Part shown: positions 52,594 to 59,850 of the stretch, in pieces
How the letters are laid out: the number at the start of each line of letters is the position of its first letter
Numbering within the stretch: position 1 is the stretch's first letter
DNA from: Ignavibacteria bacterium
Lineage (GTDB): Bacteria; Bacteroidota; Ignavibacteria; Tepidaquicellales; Tepidaquicellaceae
Reading direction: 5' to 3'
NCBI GenBank assembly: GCA_041649015.1
Contig: JBAZNU010000006.1
Location: forward strand, 142,192-206,191
DNA length: 64,000 nucleotides
Position numbers and translations under genes: made by a program
The notes under the pieces: generated by a model
Databases searched by the model: none
Told to the model about the DNA's origin: nothing
The model's input: the letters and a program-made list of their open reading frames with translations, nothing else

Positions 52594-53085
52594 TATGGCA
52601 GACTTACAACAGACTCTGTCCCGTTACCTACTTCACTTTTAACGAAAATCTTACCGTTGTGCATTTCCGCAAATTCTTTGTACAGCAGCAGCCCCATTCC
52701 GTACCCGGTTCGCAGATCCCGTCCTTCTTATCATTTTATTTATAAGGGATAAATCATTCCTTTACTCATACCAATACCCGTATCTTTTATTGATATATCA
52801 ACAATATCCTTAGTCATTTTTTGCCGATAGAATAACGCTTCCTCCTTTTCTTGTAAATTTCAGTGTATTCGATATAAGATTCCATTAGATGAATGCAAGT
52901 TTTTGTTTATTATCCGTATAACTTGTGAGCACTGTTATTCATATCATTTACTATCACTTCATCCTCATCTAACGACAATTTCCACAGGTCATTATTAAAT
53001 GTATCCGTGAATCCAAGAAAAGCCTTGAAAGGATTGCGAAGGTCATACGCTATAATAGAGAAATACTTATTTTCCCCGAATTAGT
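52594..53085 (-). pseudogene. Decayed sensor histidine kinase
   Basis: Reading leftward, the translated DNA gives recognisable kinase pieces in changing frames and with stops. First FSIIAYDLRNPFKAFLGFTD (about 53065-53005), the dimerisation helix in which the usual phospho-accepting His is Tyr. Next come NSAHKLYG and two stop codons, KFTRKGGSVILSAKND then a stop (about 52860-52812), KDIVDISIKDTGIGMS (G1 box, about 52812-52765), and finally GMGLLLYKEFAEMHNGKIF and KSEVGNGTESVVSLP ending at a TAG at 52594. The order H-box, N-region, G1, G2 is that of a HATPase histidine kinase. Many lesions plus the lost His show it is dead. Confidence 0.85.
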
Positions 53086-53290
53086 CTTAGTAGATATTGT
53101 TTGTTGCTTTTATAATAAATGCCGAAGGCATTTAATGTTGGTAGGTGAGAATTACACACAGATAAAATGCTTTTAGGTATTCCATATTGCTCTAAACTTC
53201 CGTGAATAGTCAATAATAACTATTTCATGCTTAATTGCTTAACCGGGTGTTATAGATTCGTCTTAGAAGCGTCTCAGATTCATGCAAGAA

Positions 53291-53378
53291 GCGGGGAATC
53301 AGCGTCAACTGAGCGGGAAATGTGCGTCAACCAAGCGGGAAATGAGCGTCAATCAAGCGGGAATTAAGCGTCAAAATA
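53291..53378. repeat. Four 22-bp tandem repeats made of 11-bp halves
   Basis: Four consecutive copies of a 22-bp unit, consensus GCGGGAAATGA plus GCGTCAATCAA, at 53291, 53313, 53335 and 53357. GCG recurs every 11 bp, so each unit is two related 11-bp halves. The array is GC-richer than its surroundings and lies between the decayed kinase and the dnaJ-like gene. Since 22 is not a multiple of three it is unlikely to be coding. There are no unique spacers, so it is not a CRISPR. Confidence 0.85.
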
Positions 53379-53416
53379 ATTGCGAAATTAAATTAGAATA
53401 GTGGTTAAAAATAATA

Positions 53417-54346
53417 TTAGGTTCTTAATTTCTTTAGTTCCTGAAACAGCTCAATTTCTCTATCCGTTAAATTTTTAGGCATATCTATCTGCACTGTTAA
53501 ATACAAATCTCCGAACTCCCCCGTTTTTCCGTACTTCGGCATGCCCATTCTTGATAATCGGAATATTTTCCCGTTTGAACAGTCTTTCGTAATGTCTATC
53601 TTTACCTTTCCTTTTATAGCTTCAAACTCAACCTTGCCGCCGAGTACTGCATCATACAAAGGTACATGAAGATTTGCATAAAGGTCATCCTCTTTTCTTT
53701 CAAACACAGCATCGCCCCGCACATTTATCTTTATCAGCAAATCTCCTGCTCCGCCCGAACCCGCTCCGCCTTTACCCGGTATCTTTAACACGTGTCCGTC
53801 GTTTATTCCGGGCTTTAAGTTAAGCTTTATAGATTGGTTGTTGAATGAAAATACTTTTGAGACTCCTTTGTATGCCTCTCTTAATGAAATATCGAGCGAT
53901 GCCTGATAGTCCTGTCCCTTTGCAGGTGTGCGTCTGCCGCCACCTCGTCTGCTTTTTTTACCGCCTCCGAAACTTCCGCCGAAAAACATATCGAAGAAAT
54001 CCGAGTAACCTGAATTCCCGAATACATCCTCAAAATTTCCGCTGTATTGATATTGAGTTCCTCCCTGATTCGAATACTTGCCCCAGTCGAATCCCTCTGC
54101 GTTTCCTCCCGCCTGCTGATAGTAGTTCCAGTTCGAGCCCATCTCGTCATACTTCTTTCTTTTATTGTCATCACTCAGAACTTCATTAGCTTCATTAATT
54201 TCTTTGAATTTATCCTCTGCGGATTTGTCCCCTTTCGTTTTATCGGGATGATATTTCATTGCGAGCTTTCTGTATGCTTTCTTTATATCATCTTTGCTTG
54301 CTTTCTTATCAACACCAAGTATTTTGTAGTAATCTTTATATTCCAT
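53417..54346 (-). CDS. DnaJ-like co-chaperone, CbpA type
   Basis: A 309-residue type II J-domain protein. J domain 1-70 with the HPD motif in MKYHPDKTKG, a Gly/Phe/Tyr-rich region about 75-140 (GGKKSRRGGGRR), no zinc finger, and C-terminal substrate-binding domains (LKPGINDGHVLKIPGKGGAG and RLSRMGMPKYGKTGEFGDLY). It works with DnaK in protein folding. The gene starts 3 bp after radC stops, in a leftward group S9 peptidase-radC-dnaJ-like. Confidence 0.93.
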   Translation of the reverse strand: MEYKDYYKILGVDKKASKDDIKKAYRKLAMKYHPDKTKGDKSAEDKFKEINEANEVLSDDNKRKKYDEMGSNWNYYQQAGGNAEGFDWGKYSNQGGTQYQYSGNFEDVFGNSGYSDFFDMFFGGSFGGGKKSRRGGGRRTPAKGQDYQASLDISLREAYKGVSKVFSFNNQSIKLNLKPGINDGHVLKIPGKGGAGSGGAGDLLIKINVRGDAVFERKEDDLYANLHVPLYDAVLGGKVEFEAIKGKVKIDITKDCSNGKIFRLSRMGMPKYGKTGEFGDLYLTVQIDMPKNLTDREIELFQELKKLRT

Positions 54347-54349
54347 AAA

Positions 54350-55117
54350 TCAGATTATTCCCATTTCTTTTAAACTGCTGTATTTATGTTTTGTAATAAT
54401 AATGTGGTCAAGAAGCTGAATCCCAAGTATATTACCTGCATCTTTCAGCCTTCTCGTTATTCGTATATCCTCCTCCGAAGGTTGCGTATCCCCGGACGGA
54501 TGATTATGCGCCACCATTATACTCGCCGAATGTTTCCTTATTGCACTCTCAAATGTTTCCCTCGGATGCACAAGACTCGCCGTCAGCGTACCTTCCGAAA
54601 TTCTGTCAACATCTATTACTCTGTTTCTTACATCAAGATTCAATACAAAAAATTGTTCCTTAGAATAATCCGTTATCAATTCCCTTATGTGGTCCGCTGC
54701 AAGCGAGGCATCTGTTATTGCTTCCCTTTGCATTCTGAGTTTTTCGTTCATCTCCCTCTCTTTCCTGTACCTTTTTGCAAGTGTTATACAGGAAATTAAT
54801 TCTGCTCCTTTTGCAAGCCCTATGCCTTTTATTTTCATCAGATCCTGAATCGAAGCATCAAACAGTTTCTCAAGACTGCCAAAATGCCATAAAAGTGAGC
54901 GGGAAAAATCTAAGACATTTTGCTCCTTTGTGCCTGTTCTCAATAATATTGCTAAAAGCTCGTAATCACTCATTCCCGAAGTTCCTTTGGTACTAAGCTT
55001 TTCGCGCGGTTTTTCATGAGCAGGCATTTCCTTTACAGAAAATTTCTTCTCAGTATTTGAACCTTCAATAAATCTTAAATCAATCTTTTTACGTCTATCT
55101 CTTTTTATTTCAGCCAT
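54350..55117 (-). CDS. radC: RadC family JAMM-domain protein
   Basis: A 255-residue RadC/YicR protein: a basic N-terminus, a UPF0758 helix-hairpin-helix part (LLAILLRTGTKEQNVLDFSR, MKIKGIGLAKGAELIS) and a MPN/JAMM domain with the metal motif HNHPSGDTQPSEEDIRIT. Despite the name, a DNA repair role is not well supported for the family; the biochemical function is uncertain. The start codon lies inside the last 13 bp of the upstream peptidase gene. Confidence 0.92.
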   Translation of the reverse strand: MAEIKRDRRKKIDLRFIEGSNTEKKFSVKEMPAHEKPREKLSTKGTSGMSDYELLAILLRTGTKEQNVLDFSRSLLWHFGSLEKLFDASIQDLMKIKGIGLAKGAELISCITLAKRYRKEREMNEKLRMQREAITDASLAADHIRELITDYSKEQFFVLNLDVRNRVIDVDRISEGTLTASLVHPRETFESAIRKHSASIMVAHNHPSGDTQPSEEDIRITRRLKDAGNILGIQLLDHIIITKHKYSSLKEMGII

Positions 55118-57186
55118 TTATCAAGCCAGTTGAAAAAAGTTCTTTGCCATAAAATTCCGTTCTGTGGTGTCAGCACCCAGTGATTCTCTTCAGGAAATAA
55201 AAGCAGCTGCGCAGGTACTCCAAGCAGTACAGCCGCATTGAACGCCTGCATTGCCTGCGTAAATGCAATTCTGTAATCCTTTTCTCCGTGTATTACGAGT
55301 ATCGGTGTATCCCAGTTTTGAACATATTTATGAGGTGATATTTCATAAGACTTTTGTGCAACCTTGTTATTCCTTTCCCAAAATGGACCTCCTAAATCCC
55401 AGTTTACAAACCACATTTCCTCTGTTTCTAAATACTGGCTCTCAAGATTGAACATTCCGTCGTGTGCAATGAATGCCTTAAATCGTTTATCATGATTTCC
55501 TGCTAACCAGAAAACTGAAAATCCTCCGTAGCTTGCCCCTACCGCTCCGAGCCTGTCTTTATCAACGTATGGTTCTTGTGCAATGTCATCAATGGCACTT
55601 AAATAATCCTTCATGTTCTGTCCGCCGTAATCTCCGCTTATCTGTTCAAGCCAATCCATACCAAAAGAGGGCAGCCCTCTTCTGTTCGGAGCTATTATAA
55701 TATAGCCGTTAGCCGCCATCATCTGGAAATTCCATCTGTAGCTCCAGAACTGGTCAACAGTGCTTTGTGGTCCTCCTTCACAGAAAAGAAGCGTTGGATA
55801 TTTTTTATTCGGGTCAAAATCCGGTGGATAAATAACCCATGCGAGCATATCCTTATCATCAGTCGTTTTTACCATCCGCTTCTCAACCTCTGCAATTTTT
55901 AGCTGGTCAAGCAGTCCCTTGTTAACAAAACTTATTTCTTTTGCTTCACCGTTTTCAGGATTAACTGAATATATCTCGGTTGGTTTCGACATTGATTGTC
56001 TTGTTGCTATAAGCATGCTACCTGCCTCGGTTACTGAAAGATAATTATGAATACCGTCCGTTACACGTGTTATCTTTCCGTCGGCTAAATCGTACCTGAA
56101 TATTTCCTGAGTTGCTCGAATTCCGCTTACAAAATATATTGACTTGCCGTCCTTCGTCCATTCAAGTCCGTCAGCATTTTGGTCAAAATCTTTTGTCGCA
56201 TATAATTTCTCTTTTGTTGATGTGTTATAAATAAATATTCTTGTCTTATCCGATTCGTAACCGTCTCGCTCCATACTTGTCCATGCTATATACTGTCCGT
56301 CGGGTGAATAAACAGGTGCTAATTCAAAACCCATCATTCCTTCTGAAATATTCTCAGTTGTTTTCGTAATAAGGTCGTAAACATAAATCTCTGAATTTGT
56401 CGATACCGTATACTCTTTCCCTCTCATTTTCTTTGCTGAATAAACAATCTTCTTTGAATCACTGCTCCAGTTTATCTGCTCAATTCCGCTGAACGGTTTC
56501 ATTGGAATGTCCCAGCCCTCTCCAGCATTAATATCAATCCCGTCTTTAATATTTTCGCTTATATAGTCAGAAACGAAAATGTGGCTGTAGTTCCCGTCTT
56601 CCCATTCATCCCAGTGCCTGTACATAAGGTCATCAAAAAGTCTCGCATTTGCCTTAGGCAGGTCCGGATTCAGATCTTTGACTGTCTTATCAATTTTTAC
56701 TTCCTTTAAATATAAAACTTTCTTGCCGTCCGGTGAATACCTAAAATCTCCTACTCCGTCAGATATGTACGACATTTGCCTTAAATCCGAACCGTCCGGT
56801 TTCATCTCCCATACTTGCATTATCCCGCTTCGGTTTGATACATAACCTATACGCTTACCGTCGGGACGCCATTTCACACCGTATTTAGCGTCTGATGATC
56901 CCGTAAGCCGTTTTTTATTCGCTCCATCGGCATCAACTATGAAATAATCTGTCTGACCTTTATTCATCTCTATGTTGAAATATCTTACTCCGTAAACAAT
57001 CGATTTACCGTCCGGCGATACGGACATCTCTGTAATCCTTCCGAACGACCATAAAACTTCCGGAGTCATTATGTCCGACGTAAGCTTCTTTTCGCCAAAT
57101 GGAATTATACTCGGAAATTTTTCCTGTGCAAGAGATATTTTTACAAAAAGTATTAGAACTGCTGAAATTAATAATATTCTCTTCAT
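55105..57186 (-). CDS. S9 family peptidase (dipeptidyl/acylaminoacyl peptidase type)
   Basis: A 693-residue exported serine peptidase. A signal peptide (MKRILLISAVLILFVKISLA) starts at the ATG at 57186; upstream in-frame codons give no signal sequence. A PD40 propeller covers about 40-400 (VSPDGKSIVYGVRY, RYSPDGKKVLYL, PVYSPDGQYIAWTS). The alpha/beta hydrolase domain has the nucleophile in GASYGGFSVFW, Asp in HGEKDYRI and His in EENHWV. It cleaves short peptides, probably in the periplasm. First gene of the leftward group with radC and the dnaJ-like gene, overlapping radC by 13 bp. Confidence 0.93.
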   Translation of the reverse strand: MKRILLISAVLILFVKISLAQEKFPSIIPFGEKKLTSDIMTPEVLWSFGRITEMSVSPDGKSIVYGVRYFNIEMNKGQTDYFIVDADGANKKRLTGSSDAKYGVKWRPDGKRIGYVSNRSGIMQVWEMKPDGSDLRQMSYISDGVGDFRYSPDGKKVLYLKEVKIDKTVKDLNPDLPKANARLFDDLMYRHWDEWEDGNYSHIFVSDYISENIKDGIDINAGEGWDIPMKPFSGIEQINWSSDSKKIVYSAKKMRGKEYTVSTNSEIYVYDLITKTTENISEGMMGFELAPVYSPDGQYIAWTSMERDGYESDKTRIFIYNTSTKEKLYATKDFDQNADGLEWTKDGKSIYFVSGIRATQEIFRYDLADGKITRVTDGIHNYLSVTEAGSMLIATRQSMSKPTEIYSVNPENGEAKEISFVNKGLLDQLKIAEVEKRMVKTTDDKDMLAWVIYPPDFDPNKKYPTLLFCEGGPQSTVDQFWSYRWNFQMMAANGYIIIAPNRRGLPSFGMDWLEQISGDYGGQNMKDYLSAIDDIAQEPYVDKDRLGAVGASYGGFSVFWLAGNHDKRFKAFIAHDGMFNLESQYLETEEMWFVNWDLGGPFWERNNKVAQKSYEISPHKYVQNWDTPILVIHGEKDYRIAFTQAMQAFNAAVLLGVPAQLLLFPEENHWVLTPQNGILWQRTFFNWLDKWLK

Positions 57187-57776
57187 GCTGTTTTTAGTTT
57201 TGTATTTGCAGTAATTTAAGAAATTTATACTTCCCATAAAATTGATAAATGTACTGTTTTTTTGAAATGATATATCGGAAAGTTAACTTGTTTTATAGTG
57301 CTGTCATTAAATTTGACCTTTGAAATACTTATAGCCACAGCTCCGCCTGTACTAAGCTTTTGCTTAAAGGAAAGAGATAAGTGCGCCATTAATGCGTAAT
57401 TTTAAGAATTAATTTTAAGCGGAATGAAAGATTCGGTTGACCTGAAGAATATTAAAAAACAATATAAATATTATTTTGTACATAATTATACTCATTATCA
57501 ATACAACAAATATTATTCAAATATTCAAATATTCAAATTTATAATTTGAATATTTTACTGCGATAATGACTCTAAACAATATTGAAAGAATATCATATTC
57601 TGTGTATTTGATTTCTAACCTTAATTTCCGTTGTGAATTATTTTCTAATGTCACAATTTGTGCATTTTTTCCTTTTAGTATTGATTTATTTGATTTAAAT
57701 TGAGATTATTGAACAAATAAAAAGAGAGTGCAAATAAGCAATCTGTACAGAATTTCGTACAAATAAATTTTATTAA
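57187..57776. other. Divergent intergenic region
   Basis: About 590 bp of very AT-rich DNA between the divergent S9 peptidase and PorV/PorQ-type genes. No convincing ORF. It holds an ATTCAAAT tandem repeat running into a 13-bp palindrome (listed separately). Confidence 0.6.
57515..57555. repeat. ATTCAAAT tandem repeat and palindrome
   Basis: ATTCAAAT occurs three times head-to-tail (57515-57538). The last copies merge into a perfect 13-bp inverted repeat, AAATATTCAAATT at 57527-57539 and its complement at 57543-57555, loop TAT. It lies about 220 bp upstream of the PorV/PorQ-type gene. Regulator or nucleoid-protein binding is possible. Confidence 0.6.
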
Positions 57777-58808
57777 ATGAATCACATCAAAATTTCGGTA
57801 GTAGTAATTGCATTTCTCGCAATTTTCAGTGAATTTGGTTTATCCCAAGGTAATGGCAGCAAGTACGCGGGGGAATTTCTTGCTATAGGTGTTGGTGGAA
57901 GACCTCTTGGAATGGGTAGTGCCTACGTAGCACTCGTCAATGACGTTACGGCAGGTTACTGGAATCCTGCACTGCTCTCGAAAATAAACTATCCGCAACT
58001 TGCACTCATGCACGACGCTCGTTTTGGAAATCTCGTGAATTATAATTACGGTGCTATCGCTATTCCGCTGGATAAAAATCAGTCTGTTGGATTGAGTGTT
58101 ATTATTAACGGCATTGACGATATTCCTGACACCCGAAATGCACTCATTGACCTGAACGGAAACGGTGTTCTCGACCCGGGAGAAAGACTCGACCCGGACA
58201 GAATCACATATTTTAATTCCAATGACTACGCTTTCTATTTAACTTATTCAAAAAAACACAGCGATAAGTTTTCATACGGTGCTAACTTTAAGGTTATAAG
58301 AAGGTCTTTGGCTGAAGAATCTGCATGGGGTCTCGGCTTCGACCTTGGGCTGCATTATTCTCCGATTGAAAATTTAATGCTCGGCGCTAACTTGCAGGAT
58401 ATTACAACTACATATCTCGCATGGAGTACAGGAAAGAAAGAGAATATTTCACCTACTGCTAAAATTGGATTTGCTTACATATATGATGTTCCATTCCTCA
58501 ACGGTACTATAATTCCTGCTGCCGACTTAGACGTCAGGTTTGAAAACAGAAGGACTGCTTCTAACTTTAACGTTGGACCAGTTTCTTTCGATTTTCATGG
58601 CGGACTTGAGTACACTTATAATAAGCTTTTTAGCATCAGAGGCGGTTACAATGAGATTGGCAATTTAACTCTTGGAGCAGGTGTTCAGCTGCCCAAAATT
58701 AACATAGACTACTCTTTCGCTAAATTTGACGGTGATGAACAGCTCGGTAATACTCACAGAATCTCACTCACATTCACACTCGAAGAAGACAAATTTAAAC
58801 GCAAATAA
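57777..58808 (+). CDS. PorV/PorQ-family outer-membrane protein
   Basis: A 343-residue outer-membrane beta-barrel protein with a signal peptide (cleavage near LSQG at about 24). The start of the mature protein, FLAIGVGGRPLGMGSAYVAL followed by AGYWNPALLSKI, is the hallmark of the PorV/PorQ (UPF0164) family. Alternating hydrophobic strands run to the C-terminal ISLTFTLEE. PorV is the T9SS shuttle protein that binds cargo sorting domains; other family members have unknown cargo. Because three T9SS cargoes are encoded in this window the role is plausible here, but many such paralogues exist per genome. Followed by a strong terminator. Confidence 0.87.
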   Translation: MNHIKISVVVIAFLAIFSEFGLSQGNGSKYAGEFLAIGVGGRPLGMGSAYVALVNDVTAGYWNPALLSKINYPQLALMHDARFGNLVNYNYGAIAIPLDKNQSVGLSVIINGIDDIPDTRNALIDLNGNGVLDPGERLDPDRITYFNSNDYAFYLTYSKKHSDKFSYGANFKVIRRSLAEESAWGLGFDLGLHYSPIENLMLGANLQDITTTYLAWSTGKKENISPTAKIGFAYIYDVPFLNGTIIPAADLDVRFENRRTASNFNVGPVSFDFHGGLEYTYNKLFSIRGGYNEIGNLTLGAGVQLPKINIDYSFAKFDGDEQLGNTHRISLTFTLEEDKFKRK

Positions 58809-58830
58809 GATTTCTGTTTCAAATAGTATT

Positions 58831-58859
58831 TGCTTCCTGTTTTTCAGGAAGCATTTTTT
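58831..58859 (+). terminator. Terminator after PorV/PorQ gene
   Basis: TGCTTCCTG / CAGGAAGCA 9-bp stem with T5 loop followed by a T-run, 22 bp after the stop. Confidence 0.93.
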
Positions 58860-58867
58860 ATTATAAA

Positions 58868-58894
58868 CAAAAAACGCAAGCTTTATTGCTTGCG
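58868..58894 (-). terminator. Terminator after DUF4402 gene 1
   Basis: CGCAAGC / GCTTGCG 7-bp stem (58875-58881 and 58888-58894); on the leftward transcript it is followed by TTTTTTGTTTATAA. Confidence 0.88.
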
Positions 58895-58930
58895 CTGAAT
58901 TCATATCTGAATATTTATCTTATAATTAAT

Positions 58931-59431
58931 TTAGTTTCCTGTATATTCCAAATTAACTGTAATAGATGCTGTATATAATCCCGATGCCTGATCATTTGAG
59001 GGAGTAACTTTGCCACCAAGAAATACTGTCATAGTTCCCTGAGAGTTAAATGATGCATTCGAAACAACAACGGGATTGAATGAAACCACAGAACCTCCCG
59101 GTACCTGATATCCTGCATCAGTGCTTGAAAATGTTATCGGCATCGTACTTGTACCGTTGATTAATTGTGACGGTGTGGTAAAACTTATACTTATTTGTTT
59201 ATTAGGAGCACCAACCAATGTAAATCTGCCCGAATTGGCATTCGTTTTATCAACTGTCCTTTGAACTCCGGGTACTATATCATCCCCGAAATTTAAGTCA
59301 CTTTTGTTTGTCACAGATATTCCTGTCAAAACTGTAGCTGTAGCGGAAATAGAAGCCGTGACCTGCGCATAAATTTCAGTGCACATCACTGTCATCATCA
59401 GTACTATTGCAGATATTATTATTTTTTTCAT
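58931..59431 (-). CDS. DUF4402 pilin-like protein 1
   Basis: A 166-residue secreted protein (signal peptide to about residue 22, cleaved after IYA). The mature 144 residues match DUF4402: a strand with SATATVLTGISVTNKSDLNFG, then GRFTLVGAPN, PITFSS and a closing LGGKVTPSNDQASGLYTASI strand. The all-beta layout with an N-terminal extension fits a fimbrial subunit whose extension completes a neighbour's fold. It is last in a leftward cluster after the usher-like gene, but a 419-bp gap and its own candidate operator sites suggest its own promoter, as is common for major pilins. Confidence 0.83.
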   Translation of the reverse strand: MKKIIISAIVLMMTVMCTEIYAQVTASISATATVLTGISVTNKSDLNFGDDIVPGVQRTVDKTNANSGRFTLVGAPNKQISISFTTPSQLINGTSTMPITFSSTDAGYQVPGGSVVSFNPVVVSNASFNSQGTMTVFLGGKVTPSNDQASGLYTASITVNLEYTGN

Positions 59432-59850
59432 TCTATTCCCGAGTCAATTTAATTTTAAAATATTAAATAAGCAAGGAATAATATATAATTTAATTGCTTC
59501 TATTAAATATATCGTCAACTTTTATGCCATTACAAAAGTGTACATTTTTTTACAAAATCTTCATTTAATTCACTTAAAAGCAAAATAATTTTCTCATTTT
59601 GAGAATACTTAACTCATATTGAGAATAAATTCATCTATCTTGAATTATTTCTGAATTCATAAGCGTAAGAATATGTAAAGTAAGAAAACCTATGAATATT
59701 TAATGAAAATAAGGTTAATTTAATGAATTTTGTAAATAATAGTATAAATGTTTAAAGGAGTACAATTCTCAAATTGATAATATTTATTGATTTGAATACT
59801 AAATGAGTGTTAATGGTTAATCTACTTTTGATGGAAGCCTTATATATTTG
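59432..59850. other. Regulatory gap between usher-like gene and DUF4402 gene 1
   Basis: About 420 bp of AT-rich DNA without a convincing ORF. It lies downstream of the usher-like gene and upstream of DUF4402 gene 1, so it should hold that gene's promoter. Candidate paired operator sites are listed separately. Confidence 0.6.
59593..59627. promoter_or_regulatory. Paired CTCA-TGAG sites upstream of DUF4402 gene 1
   Basis: CTCATTTTGAGAATA (59593-59607) and CTCATATTGAGAATA (59613-59627) are 14/15 identical and start 20 bp apart. Each holds an inverted CTCA-NNN-TGAG. Two like-facing sites about two helical turns apart suggest a cooperative regulator. Confidence 0.5.

Noticed and set aside
53291..53378. 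Possible CRISPR array.
   Set aside because: The units follow directly without unique spacers, and no cas genes are in the window.
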